NCBI RefSeq assembly: GCF_013778455.1
Contig: NZ_JACEHE010000002.1
Coordinates: 1-64,000, forward strand
DNA length: 64,000 nt
Direction: 5' to 3'
DNA from: Streptomyces himalayensis subsp. himalayensis
GTDB taxonomy: Bacteria > Actinomycetota > Actinomycetes > Streptomycetales > Streptomycetaceae
Position 1 is the first letter of the stretch, and the number at the start of each line of letters is the position of its first letter. Positions 25,903 to 36,601 of this stretch are shown piece by piece. Position numbers and translations under genes: made by a program. Under the pieces are notes generated by a model. The model made no database searches and was not told the origin of the DNA. It saw nothing but the letters and a program-made list of their open reading frames with translations.

Positions 25903-27249
25903 GTGGACCTGGGGGGTTTCGGCGGCCGGCGGCTGCCGGGCGTGGGCAGACGGCTGCACACCGGGGTGCGGTGGAAGATCAGCGCCGCGATCACGCTGGT
26001 GGGCGCGCTGGTGGCGCTCGCGCTGAGCCTGGTCGTGCACAACGCGGCGCGCGTCTCGATGCTCGACAACGCACGCGACGTCCAGGACGAGCGCATCCAG
26101 GTCGCGCAGCGCATGTACGAGACGACCGGCCGGCTGAACTTCATGGGCCTCAAGATCAACGATCCGGCCATCCCGAAGGACCTGCTGGCGAAGGCGATGG
26201 CCGGGCGCCGGGCGACCTACGTGACGGACAAGCCCAACGGCGTGCCCGACATCTGGGCCGCCGTCCCGCTGAACGACGGCCGCGTGCTGTCGCTGCACAC
26301 CGGGTTCACGGACCGCAGCGCCGAGGTCATGAAGGACCTGGACCAGGCGCTGATCGTCGGTTCGATCGTGGTGGTCTTCGGCGGCTGCGCGCTCGGTGTG
26401 CTCATCGGCGGCCAGATGTCGCGGCGACTGCGCAAGGCCGCGGCCGCGGCGGGAGAGGTCGCCCAGGGGCAGACGGACGTACGGGTGCGCGACGCCATAG
26501 GCGGTGTCGTACGCGATGAGACGGACGACCTCGCGCGGGCCGTCGACGCGATGGCGGACGCCCTCAAACAGCGCCTGGAGGCCGAACGCCGGGTGACCGC
26601 CGACATCGCCCATGAGCTGCGCACACCCGTGACCGGACTGCTGACGGCGGCCGAACTGCTGCCGCCGGGGCGGCCGACCGAGCTCGTACGGGACCGGGCG
26701 CAGGCCATGCGCACACTCGTCGAGGACGTGCTGGAGGTGGCGCGTCTCGACAGCGCGTCGGAGCGGGCCGAGTTGCAGGACATCATGCTGGGCGAGTTCG
26801 TGACCCGGCGGGTCGCGGTAAGGGACGCGGACGTCGCGGTGCGCGTGGTGCACGAGTCGGAGGTCACCACCGACCCGCGGCGCCTGGAGCGGGTTCTCGG
26901 CAATCTGCTGGCCAATGCCGTCAGGCACGGCAGGCCGCCGATCGAGGTCACGGTGGAGAGCCGGGTGATCCGGGTGCGCGACCACGGGCCCGGATTCCCG
27001 GAAGAACTGCTCGCCGAGGGGCCCAGCCGGTTCCGGACCGGCAGCAGGGACCGCTCAGGGCAGGGCCACGGGCTCGGCCTGACGATCGCAGCGGGCCAGG
27101 CGCGGGTGCTCGGCGCACGCCTGACCTTCCGCAACGTACGGCCTCCCGGGGCGTCCGACGACGTACCGGCGGAGGGCGCGGTGGCGGTGCTGTGGCTGCC
27201 GGAGCACGCGCCGACGAACACCGGGAGCTACCCGATGCTGGAGGACTGA
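25903..27249 (+). CDS. cseC: sensor histidine kinase CseC
   Basis: A 448-residue membrane kinase that senses envelope damage. Two membrane segments (ISAAITLVGALVALALSLVV and ALIVGSIVVVFGGCALGVLI) flank an extracytoplasmic loop of about 100 residues. A HAMP domain follows, then HisKA with the phosphorylated H237 in TADIAHELRTPVTG and the ATPase motifs N (NLLANAVRHG), G1 (VRDHGPGF) and G2 (GQGHGLGLTIA). The GTG at 25903 has GAGGAG 6 bases upstream. Partner of CseB in the operon. Confidence 0.95.
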   Translation: MDLGGFGGRRLPGVGRRLHTGVRWKISAAITLVGALVALALSLVVHNAARVSMLDNARDVQDERIQVAQRMYETTGRLNFMGLKINDPAIPKDLLAKAMAGRRATYVTDKPNGVPDIWAAVPLNDGRVLSLHTGFTDRSAEVMKDLDQALIVGSIVVVFGGCALGVLIGGQMSRRLRKAAAAAGEVAQGQTDVRVRDAIGGVVRDETDDLARAVDAMADALKQRLEAERRVTADIAHELRTPVTGLLTAAELLPPGRPTELVRDRAQAMRTLVEDVLEVARLDSASERAELQDIMLGEFVTRRVAVRDADVAVRVVHESEVTTDPRRLERVLGNLLANAVRHGRPPIEVTVESRVIRVRDHGPGFPEELLAEGPSRFRTGSRDRSGQGHGLGLTIAAGQARVLGARLTFRNVRPPGASDDVPAEGAVAVLWLPEHAPTNTGSYPMLED

Positions 27250-27410
27250 CGTTCCCGATCGGTCGGGTCGGCCTCTCGATCAGGCTCGGGCAGGCGATCC
27301 ACGCCGCCCTGTTCGCCCTCAGGGACGTCGAAGGCGACCCCGAGGACAAGCGCAAGGCTGTCCTCGAGGTCGCCATCGATCTGGTGACTCAGGCCCACTC
27401 CGGCGCCTGA
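27192..27410 (+). CDS. possible small ORF or gene fragment after cseC
   Basis: A 72-codon frame beginning with GTG inside cseC and overlapping it by 58 bases. The part beyond the cseC stop (IRLGQAIHAALFALRDVEGD, EDKRKAVLEVAIDLVTQAHS) reads like a genuine amphipathic helical protein, with normal third-position GC. No start codon is found between the cseC stop and this segment, so it is either a real overlapping gene or the tail of a lost one. I do not recognise a family. Confidence 0.35.
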   Translation: MAAGARADEHRELPDAGGLTFPIGRVGLSIRLGQAIHAALFALRDVEGDPEDKRKAVLEVAIDLVTQAHSGA

Positions 27411-27493
27411 GTCGTCGGACGGGGTTCGCCGCGGTCATCCGGTGAGCGGCCGGCGGCGATCCGTCAACGGTGATCAGCCGTGATCAGAGGTGA

Positions 27494-28159
27494 TCAGAGG
27501 GCGACGCCGTGCGCACGCAGGAAGGCCGCCGGGTTGATCGCGGAACCGTAGTTCGGGGTGGTGCGGATCTCGAAGTGCAGGTGCGGGCCGCTGGAGTTGC
27601 CGGTGTTGCCGGACAGGGCGATCTTCTGCCCGGCCTTCACGGCCTGGCCGACCCGCACGTTGATCTTCGACAGGTGCGCGTACTGCGAGTACGTGCCGTT
27701 GCCGTGCTTGATCACGATGGCGTTGCCGTACGCCGGGCCGTCACCGGCACCGTTCGGGCCGGCCTTGACGACGGTGCCGCTGCCGGCGGCGGCGACCGGG
27801 GTGCCGGTGCGCACCGCGAAGTCCTGGCCGGAGTGCTTGGCCGCCCACATGCCGCCGCTCTGGGCGTAGCTCGCGGAGAGCGTGTAGCCCTTGACCGGGA
27901 CGACCCAGCCGCCGGCCTTCTTGGCAGCGGCCTCGGTGACCGACGCCTGAGCGGCGGTGGCGGCCTTGGCCTGGGCCTCGGCCTGCGCGGCGACGGAAGC
28001 GGCGGTGGTCTTGGGCAGCGCGGAGGCGGTGACGGTGTCCGCAGCGGCCGCGACCCCGGCACCGAGGAACGCCGAGGCTCCCAGGCTGACGGCTACGACG
28101 GCCGCCCGCGTACGAAGCAGGGACGAACCGGGGATGCGGGACGTGGCGAGCTTGGACAT
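27494..28159 (-). CDS. secreted M23-family peptidoglycan endopeptidase
   Basis: A 221-residue exported LytM-type metallopeptidase. The signal peptide runs from MSKLATSRIPG to about AGVAAAADT, then an Ala-rich helical stretch (AQAEAQAKAATAAQASV) and the peptidase domain. Zinc ligands are visible as HSGQDFAV (HxxxD) and HLHFE (HxH), with the conserved GPAYGNAIVIKHGN region between. The ATG at 28159 has CGGAGG 8 bases upstream and removes an implausible extension. It probably remodels cell-wall cross-links; lying just after the sigE operon it is a natural SigE target, but that is inference. Confidence 0.94.
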   Translation of the reverse strand: MSKLATSRIPGSSLLRTRAAVVAVSLGASAFLGAGVAAAADTVTASALPKTTAASVAAQAEAQAKAATAAQASVTEAAAKKAGGWVVPVKGYTLSASYAQSGGMWAAKHSGQDFAVRTGTPVAAAGSGTVVKAGPNGAGDGPAYGNAIVIKHGNGTYSQYAHLSKINVRVGQAVKAGQKIALSGNTGNSSGPHLHFEIRTTPNYGSAINPAAFLRAHGVAL

Positions 28160-28224
28160 TCGGGATACCTCCGGGCTTAAGCAAATCCAGCACTTAAAAG
28201 CCATGTGCCGGTCGGGACTCCACA

Positions 28225-28254
28225 TTGGTAACCCACTCCACCGATCCCGCTCAA
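28225..28254 (-). promoter_or_regulatory. candidate promoter of the M23 peptidase gene
   Basis: On the minus strand TTGAGC (28254-28249) is separated by 18 bases from TACCAA (28230-28225). This would give a leader of about 60 bases before the ATG at 28159. Confidence 0.4.
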
Positions 28255-28305
28255 AACCCCTTTCTACTAGCCTTCCTCGTAGGAAAACATCACATTCTGG
28301 ACCTC

Positions 28306-28330
28306 TTGACATCCCCTGCCGGGACGTCAA
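28306..28330. promoter_or_regulatory. inverted repeat, possible operator
   Basis: TTGACATCCC, five bases, GGGACGTCAA: two 10-bp arms with a single mismatch. It sits in the low-GC region between the divergent M23 and NACHT genes. It may be a repressor site, or an RNA hairpin if transcription of the M23 gene begins further upstream. Confidence 0.5.
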
Positions 28331-28565
28331 ACCGCCCTAATCCACCACAAGAACCTCTTATCTGGACGAGGTTTAAACGCACTTGGCGGCTGGTGCACAA
28401 CGCTCAAACATGGGTGTTCCTAGATCTTGCTGCCACATCTACCGATTCCCACCACTGGTCCGGAACGGGAATCCAGGCCGATCCCACCCCACTAACCACT
28501 ATTCCGCCTAGTAACGGACAAAACGGCTGTGTGCCATGTCACCGAAAGGCAAGATCCCGCACCAG

Positions 28566-28644
28566 GAAATGTGACCCGCGCTACTCGGGGGAATGTGACC
28601 TGCATTACTCGGCGCTCTTTGGAATGTGTGACCTGGGCTACTCG
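28566..28644. repeat. three direct repeats of GGAATGTGACCTG-N-TACTCG type
   Basis: Related 22-24 bp units at 28566-28587, 28590-28612 and 28621-28644 share AATGTGAC(C) and TACTCG. They lie 120-190 bp upstream of the NACHT gene start. Three spaced copies suggest either a protein-binding array or slippage; no coding frame uses them. Confidence 0.75.
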
Positions 28645-28759
28645 AATTGGCCTTTCCGCCAGCTCTGCCCGGTCCCCGGCCGGCACGGATGCGGTCGCCG
28701 TGACCCCGCATCGACGGACTACGCTGACCGCACCGTCACCGTGCCGTCGGGGGAGCGAC

Positions 28760-31700
28760 ATGGAACCTGCAGCCGTAGGGGTCCGGCTGGCATCGAGCGT
28801 GGTCACCCCGCTGATCAAGAAGCTCTTCGTGAGCGAGGGACCGGGCGCGGGGCTCGTCGAGAAGCCGACCCGCATCTCCGGCTATGTCTCGTTCAAGGGC
28901 GAGAAGCGCACCCTCGACGAGAGGGACCTGACGAAGCTCGCCGCCGAACTGGTCGCGCGAGCCCTCCGTACGGGCGAGCGCCCATTCCCCGCCGACGAGG
29001 AACAGGCCGTCGCGCACGCCCTCGCCAGGACCCTGCACGCTCTCGGCGACCTCACCATGACCGACGTACAGGCCGTGGAGCTCGGCCATGCGGGCCTGGC
29101 GCTCCGGCTGCGCGAGGCGAGCGGGAACCCCGAGCGCCTGCTGTCCTTCGACGCGACCGTCTTCTACGAGCGGCTCCTCGACACGGCCTGCCTGCACATC
29201 CTGCACTTCTTCACGCAGCGGTCGGCGTTCGTACCCCGGGCGCTCGTCGAGCAGAGCCGCCGCCAGGCCGAGCTCATCGCGAAGGCCGACGCGCTGATCG
29301 CCCGGACGCCGTTACCGGGCGGCCAGGACGCGGCGTTCGAGCAGCGTTATCTCGCCTACGTCGCCACCAGGCACAGCCAGCTCACCATCTACGGCATCGA
29401 CCTGGTCGACTCGCCCGAGCGCTGGCCCCTCGACGCCGCCTATCTGAGCCTCCAGGCCCTGCGCCCCGCCGAGGACGCGGAGCCCGCCGGCCCGGACGGC
29501 TCGCACATCGTGTCCCCCGGCACCGCTCTCCCCGCTGAAGAGGCACTCGCCGACCGGAACCTGGTCCTGCTGCGCGGGGTGGCGCGCTCCGGCAAGACGA
29601 CGCTCGTGCAGTGGCTCGCCGTGACCGCGGCGCGGGGCGAGCGAGGCGACCGCATTCCGTTCGTCCTCCCCCTGCGCACCCTCGTCCGACGCCATGACGG
29701 GCTACCGGCACCCGACGGCTTCCTCTCCTCCGTCCGCATCCCCTTCCATGCCGCGAGCCCGGACGGCTGGGCGGACAGGGTGCTCACCGCGGGCCGCGGA
29801 CTGCTCCTCGTCGACGGTATCGACGAGATCCCCGAGCGCGACCGGGAGCGGACCCGGGGCTGGCTGGGCGACCTCCTGGGCGCCTATCCCGGCAACCAGT
29901 GGCTGGTCACATCGCGCCCCTCCGCCGTACGCGAGGACTGGCTCGCCTCCGAGGGATTCACGGAGCTGACGCTCTCCCCCATGACCCGCGCGGACGTGTC
30001 CGCCTTCATCCGGCGCTGGCACACGGCGGCACGCATCGACGCCTCCGACACGGACCGGCTCGACGCGTACGAGCAGTCGCTGCTGGAAGCCGTAGGGACC
30101 AAGCAGGATCTCGGCCGCCTCGCCACCAACCCCCTGATGTGCGGCCTGATCTGCGCGCTTCACCGCGACAGGCGCGGCTATCTCCCGCACGGACGGCAGG
30201 AGTTGTATGACGCTGCCCTCTCCATGCTGCTGTCGCGCCGTGATGAGGAACGCGACATGTTCCCGCACGGGGGCGGGGACGGCCGGGACGGTATCCATCT
30301 CACGGAACTCCCCCAGATCCAGCTCCTCCAGCGGCTCGCCTACTGGCTGATCCGCAACAACCAGTCGGAGATGGACCGCGAGCGCGCCGAACGCATCATC
30401 GCCGATGCCCTGCCGTCCCTCCCGGCAGCCGCCGCGCAGGGAGACGCGCCCCGGATCCTCCGCCATCTGCTCGTACGCAGCGGGCTCCTGCGCGAACCCA
30501 CCGTCGGCACCGTCGAGTTCGTCCACCGCACGTTCCAGGACTACCTGGGCGCGAAGGCGGCGGTCGAGGACGGGGACTTCGGTCTGCTGGTCCGCAACGC
30601 CGCCGACTCCCAGTGGGCGGACGTGATCCGCATGGCGGTGGCGCATGCCCGGCCGCGCGAACGCGCCCAACTCCTGGGCGGACTCGTCGAGTCGGCACAG
30701 AGCGCCGACGGCACCCCGGCCGACACCCGTATCCGGCTGCTCGCCCTCGCCTGCCTGGAGCACGCCACGGAGCTCGACCCGGCCGTACGGAGGGCCGTGG
30801 AGGAGCAGGCGGCCGCGCTCATCCCACCCCGTACGACGGAGGAGGCACGCGCCCTCGCCGAGGCCGGCCTCCTCGTCCTGGAACTGCTCCCCGGACCGGA
30901 CGGCCTCACCGACGCGGAGGCCAGGGCCGTGGTCATCACCGCGTCCCTCATCGGCACGGACGCCGCCGTCCCGGTCCTGGCCCGCTTCCGCTCACACCCG
31001 TCGCTGGACGTGCGCGCCCAGCTGACCTGGACGTGGCATCGATTCGACAGCGCGCGGTACGCGACGGAAGTCATCGCGCACCTCGATCCGGACGGCCTCT
31101 ACTTCACCACGCACTCGGCCGACAACCTGCGCAACCTGCGGGAACTCGGCAAGCACCCCCGCCTCCAAACCGTGGGCGACATCGGCTCCGCCACGCTCCA
31201 GGCACACCTTCGGCCCAACCAGCTGACGCACCTGGTGGTACTGGACAACCGGGTTCTGCGGGACCTCACGTTCCTCAGGGACCAGCGCCGACTGGTGCGT
31301 CTGGACCTGAGCGACTGCCCATCCGTGAACGACCTCGCGCCCCTGGCCGGGCTTCCACTACGGCAGATGTGGCTCGTCGCCATGCCCGGTCTGCTCACCG
31401 CCGGGAGCCTTGCAGCGATCGCCTCGCTCCCCGCCCTGCGCGAACTCCAAATCGGCCAGGAACTCCAAGGTGACTCTCTGGAAGAGGTCCTGCCACCGGG
31501 AATGCCGCTGGAACTGCTCTACTTCCATCGGTATGCCCTCAGGCACACCGGTCTCAGAGGGCTGAGCCACTGGCCATCGCTGCGCGCTCTCGGCCTTAAT
31601 CCCCCTTCAGGAGAACTCACGCCCGAGGACTGGTCGGAAGTCGCCCGGCTCCCCGCGCTCAGGGAGCTGCGGCTCCACGCCTCAGCTCTCCCCGAAGCCG

Positions 31701-31912
31701 CCTCCGCGCCGCCCCTCCCCGCCATCGAGCACCTACAGCTCAGAAAGCTCACCGGAAGCGAAGATCTCAGGGAGCTGCCCGTAATCTTCCCGAATCTGCG
31801 GTCGGTCGAATTCGTCCTGGCTTCGGACGAGGACGGGACAGCACTCCCCGAGCACATCACCGGCCTCTTTCCCGGCAGGCACACGGTCAGGGAAATCCAC
31901 AGCGTGCTGTAA
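28760..31912 (+). CDS. NACHT-domain NTPase with LRR-like C-terminus
   Basis: A 1050-residue STAND-type NTPase. Residues 1-200 are a helical N-terminal domain of the kind preceding bacterial NACHT modules. The NACHT NTPase has Walker A GVARSGKTT at 273-281 and the NACHT-style Walker B LLLVDGIDE at 348-356, followed by a sensor-like TSRPSAVRE and winged-helix region with VEFVHRTFQDYLGAKA. A helical, HEAT-like middle part leads to leucine-rich repeats from about residue 820 (LTHLVVLDNRVLRDLTFL, LVRLDLSDCPSVNDLAPL). The ATG at 28760 has GGGGGAG upstream. Bacterial NACHT proteins include anti-phage NLR-like proteins, so defence is plausible, but no separate effector is seen. Confidence 0.92.
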   Translation: MEPAAVGVRLASSVVTPLIKKLFVSEGPGAGLVEKPTRISGYVSFKGEKRTLDERDLTKLAAELVARALRTGERPFPADEEQAVAHALARTLHALGDLTMTDVQAVELGHAGLALRLREASGNPERLLSFDATVFYERLLDTACLHILHFFTQRSAFVPRALVEQSRRQAELIAKADALIARTPLPGGQDAAFEQRYLAYVATRHSQLTIYGIDLVDSPERWPLDAAYLSLQALRPAEDAEPAGPDGSHIVSPGTALPAEEALADRNLVLLRGVARSGKTTLVQWLAVTAARGERGDRIPFVLPLRTLVRRHDGLPAPDGFLSSVRIPFHAASPDGWADRVLTAGRGLLLVDGIDEIPERDRERTRGWLGDLLGAYPGNQWLVTSRPSAVREDWLASEGFTELTLSPMTRADVSAFIRRWHTAARIDASDTDRLDAYEQSLLEAVGTKQDLGRLATNPLMCGLICALHRDRRGYLPHGRQELYDAALSMLLSRRDEERDMFPHGGGDGRDGIHLTELPQIQLLQRLAYWLIRNNQSEMDRERAERIIADALPSLPAAAAQGDAPRILRHLLVRSGLLREPTVGTVEFVHRTFQDYLGAKAAVEDGDFGLLVRNAADSQWADVIRMAVAHARPRERAQLLGGLVESAQSADGTPADTRIRLLALACLEHATELDPAVRRAVEEQAAALIPPRTTEEARALAEAGLLVLELLPGPDGLTDAEARAVVITASLIGTDAAVPVLARFRSHPSLDVRAQLTWTWHRFDSARYATEVIAHLDPDGLYFTTHSADNLRNLRELGKHPRLQTVGDIGSATLQAHLRPNQLTHLVVLDNRVLRDLTFLRDQRRLVRLDLSDCPSVNDLAPLAGLPLRQMWLVAMPGLLTAGSLAAIASLPALRELQIGQELQGDSLEEVLPPGMPLELLYFHRYALRHTGLRGLSHWPSLRALGLNPPSGELTPEDWSEVARLPALRELRLHASALPEAASAPPLPAIEHLQLRKLTGSEDLRELPVIFPNLRSVEFVLASDEDGTALPEHITGLFPGRHTVREIHSVL

Positions 31913-31921
31913 CGCGAAATA

Positions 31922-31957
31922 GGGTCGGCCCCGGAACCGAAGTTCCGGGGCCGACCC
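31922..31957. terminator. bidirectional hairpin terminator
   Basis: A perfect 16-bp stem (GGGTCGGCCCCGGAAC and its complement) with loop CGAA, placed between the convergent NACHT gene and clpC. No long T-run follows on either strand, as is usual in Streptomyces. Confidence 0.9.
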
Positions 31958-31984
31958 CTTCCAGCGCTCAGCTCAGCGCGAGCG

Positions 31985-34513
<2,529 letters not shown>

Positions 34514-34714
34514 CGTTAATCGCTCCTCAGAGCGGTCAGGCAGTAAGGGGACGCTCCCCTCCCTGTCCTTCCGCAGCTTAGTCCCGCAAGCGGGGACCGC
34601 TCATTCCAACTGCCGACACCCGTCCTTGGCCTCCCAACCCGGAACGCCGACAACTGCTCCAACCCGATGGTGCGAGACGATGTTCCCGCAGGCCAGGTAG
34701 TTACCCACGCCGCC

Positions 34715-34732
34715 AGTACGCCGATGGCGAAC
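34715..34732. promoter_or_regulatory. ClgR-type operator upstream of clpC
   Basis: AGTACGCCGATGGCGAAC fits every position of the actinobacterial ClgR consensus WNNWCGCYNANRGCGWWS as I remember it. ClgR activates clp and lon genes in Streptomyces and Corynebacterium. The site is about 200 bp before the clpC ATG, so clpC would have a long leader or an undetected promoter in between. Confidence 0.65.
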
Positions 34733-34945
34733 GTGAGACGCCCCAACACTGCGTGTCGCCCCTCCCCACTAGGGATGTCTTACCCGTAACGACTGACACT
34801 CCATGCGGCGTGCCCCGGTTCCCTCCGCTACGGGCGAACAACCTTGCGCGCCCGCGTGCATCCACACGCCCCCATCACGGATACTCTGCGCATCGACCAC
34901 ACCACCTTGCGTAACTCAGAGCCACTCCCTGGGGTTGCTCCTTGC

Positions 34946-35515
34946 ATGGTTCCTACGGTCCCCCCTCCTTCGCGCCCGGTCCACCCGAGCCGCCCGGCTG
35001 ATCCGGTACGGCGGTGGTACGAGCACGAGCTGGGCTGGGCGGCGGCCGACGGGACGCCGGTGCAGCTGCTGACGGGGCTGCGCTTCGACGTACTGGAACT
35101 GCCCGCCGATGCGGGTCACGCGGTCCTGGGACGGCTCTCGCCGCAGTGCCCGGTGGCTCTGCAGGGGCCGGTGATGCGGCTGCTGGTTGCCACGGGAAGC
35201 GCGGAGGAGCTGCCGGGGCTGCTCGACTGGCTGGAGTGGGGCGCTCTCGCCCGGGACCTCACAGCGATCGGGGCGGGCGGTCGGATCGACGCGCCGACGC
35301 CCCCGGGGTGGCGGGGCTCGCCGGGGGCCGCCCGCTGGTTGCGGCCCCCCGAGTCAGGTTGCGCGGCGGAACCGGCGCTGCCGGCCCTGGCTTCGCTGGG
35401 GGGCGGTGGGGGCGCCCCCGCTCTCGATCTCGTACGACTGGTGGACGCGGCGGCGACGGAGTGCCACCGGGCCCGGCTGCGGCGTCTGAGCGCTCAGGCG
35501 TTGGCCTTCTCGTAG
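34946..35515 (+). CDS. conserved actinobacterial protein, function unknown
   Basis: A 189-residue soluble protein: Pro-rich N-terminus (MVPTVPPPSRPVHPSRPAD), then a conserved domain (RRWYEHELGWAAADGTPVQL, LLVATGSAEELPGLLDWLEW) and a C-terminal helix with LDLVRLVDAAATECHRARL. It vaguely recalls the small actinobacterial proteins labelled primase-polymerase-like, but no catalytic acids are evident and I make no functional claim. The start is tentative because no ribosome site is seen. Its last 22 bases overlap the end of lsr2 on the other strand. Confidence 0.7.
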   Translation: MVPTVPPPSRPVHPSRPADPVRRWYEHELGWAAADGTPVQLLTGLRFDVLELPADAGHAVLGRLSPQCPVALQGPVMRLLVATGSAEELPGLLDWLEWGALARDLTAIGAGGRIDAPTPPGWRGSPGAARWLRPPESGCAAEPALPALASLGGGGGAPALDLVRLVDAAATECHRARLRRLSAQALAFS

Positions 35516-35832
35516 GCCTCACGGATGGTCGCGGGGACACGGCCGCGGTCGTTGACCTCGTAGCCGTTCTCCTTCGCCCAGGCGCGGATCTGTGCGGTGT
35601 CCTGGCTGCCACCGGACGCTGCTGCGCGTGCCTTGCCGCGGGCGCCGGCGCCGCGGCCTCCGGTACGACGACCGCCCTTGACGTAGGGCTCCAGCAGTCC
35701 GCGGAGCTTGTCGGCATTGGCGGTGGTGAGGTCGATCTCGTACGTCTTGCCGTCCAGCGCGAACGTCACGGTCTCGTCCGCCTCGCCGCCGTCGAGGTCA
35801 TCGACAAGAAGGACCTGAACCTTCTGTGCCAC
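35494..35832 (-). CDS. lsr2: nucleoid-associated protein Lsr2
   Basis: A 112-residue H-NS-like xenogeneic silencer that binds AT-rich DNA. The N-terminal dimerisation domain (QKVQVLLVDDLDGGEADETV) is followed by a basic Gly/Arg linker (GGRRTGGRGAGARGKARAAA) and the DNA-binding domain with the AT-hook-like core (IRAWAKENGYEVNDRGRVPA, RGR being the minor-groove contact). The GTG at 35832 has AAAGGAAAT 4 bases upstream. The low-GC stretch at 28160-28759 in this window is a plausible Lsr2 target. Confidence 0.97.
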   Translation of the reverse strand: MAQKVQVLLVDDLDGGEADETVTFALDGKTYEIDLTTANADKLRGLLEPYVKGGRRTGGRGAGARGKARAAASGGSQDTAQIRAWAKENGYEVNDRGRVPATIREAYEKANA

Positions 35833-35899
35833 CGGATTTCCTTTCATCGAAACTTCAGGACCGGGGCCTGCGGCTTCAGCCGCTGATTCGCCGGCCCCT

Positions 35900-35905
35900 G
35901 TTATA
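35900..35905 (-). promoter_or_regulatory. candidate -10 box of lsr2
   Basis: TATAAC read on the minus strand, a strong -10 hexamer in this GC-rich DNA, about 67 bases before the lsr2 GTG. No good -35 is visible at 16-18 bases. Confidence 0.45.
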
Positions 35906-36058
35906 TGCAGTGCTGCAGTACGTCGGAAAGCAAACCGCTTTTCCTGGAAAAACACAAACCCCTGACAGAGACCGGGGACCCAAGGACGCCTGGAAACGTG
36001 CGCGTTTCGGACATAGGGCACCCGGGAACAGGGTCCGGCTTGGAATAGCGCCCCATGA

Positions 36059-36592
36059 TCACAGGTGCAGAAGCATCCGGCTGTTGCCCAAGGTGTTCGG
36101 TTTCACTCGTTCGAGACCGAGGAACTCCGCGACGCCCTCGTCATAGGAACGCAACAGCTCGCTGTAGACATCTGTGTCGACGGGCGTCTCGCCGATCTCC
36201 ACGAAGCCGTGCTTGGCGAAGAACTCCACTTCGAAGGTGAGGCAGAATACGCGGCGAACACCGAGCCAGCGGGCGGTCTGGAGCAGCTTCTCCAGCAACT
36301 GATGTCCGACCCCCGCGCCCCTGACCACGGGGTTCACGGCGAGTGTGCGGACTTCTGCGAGGTCTTCCCACATCACATGCAGGGCACCGCAGCCGACGAC
36401 CTCCGCGTTGTCGTCGCGTTCCGCCACCCAGAACTCCTGGATGTCCTCGTAAAGCGTCACGGTCGCTTTGTCGAGCAGGATCCGCTGACGGACGTACGAG
36501 TCGAGGAGACGGCGTACGGCCGGTACATCCGCGGTGCGCGCCCTGCGTACGGTGACGGCTTTTGCGGTGGCTTCCGGTGACTCTGCTGGCAT
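36059..36592 (-). CDS. argA: short-form amino-acid N-acetyltransferase (ArgA-like GNAT)
   Basis: A 177-residue GNAT acetyltransferase. The acetyl-CoA-binding segment is VRTLAVNPVVRGAGVGHQLL (R/Q-x-x-G-x-G/A motif reading RGAGVG) and the C-terminal part includes VRRVFCLTFEVEFFAKHGFV. Overall it resembles the short single-domain N-acetylglutamate synthases of actinobacteria (Rv2747 type), which start arginine synthesis. TAGCGT ends 6 bases before the ATG at 36592 (leaderless). The symbol is assigned by resemblance. Confidence 0.8.
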   Translation of the reverse strand: MPAESPEATAKAVTVRRARTADVPAVRRLLDSYVRQRILLDKATVTLYEDIQEFWVAERDDNAEVVGCGALHVMWEDLAEVRTLAVNPVVRGAGVGHQLLEKLLQTARWLGVRRVFCLTFEVEFFAKHGFVEIGETPVDTDVYSELLRSYDEGVAEFLGLERVKPNTLGNSRMLLHL

Positions 36593-36601
36593 GAGCGGAC
36601 G

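Larger units (their letters stand above)
28160..28759. other. 600-bp low-GC divergent intergenic region
   Basis: The region between the M23 gene and the NACHT gene is markedly richer in A and T than the rest of the window, especially 28180-28510. It contains a candidate promoter (28225-28254), a near-perfect inverted repeat (28306-28330) and three direct repeats (28566-28644). No protein-coding frame is convincing, and I could not make out a known riboswitch, including the c-di-AMP type found before some cell-wall hydrolases. Confidence 0.6.

Noticed and set aside
28160..28330. c-di-AMP (ydaO-type) riboswitch before the secreted M23 peptidase
   Set aside because: Expected because disA is nearby and such switches precede cell-wall hydrolase genes in Streptomyces, but I could not find the conserved core elements in the leader on the minus strand.
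28760..31912. A multi-gene defence island around the NACHT gene
   Set aside because: Both neighbours are housekeeping or wall genes (M23 peptidase, clpC), and a terminator closes the NACHT unit; no second defence gene, integrase or transposase is visible.
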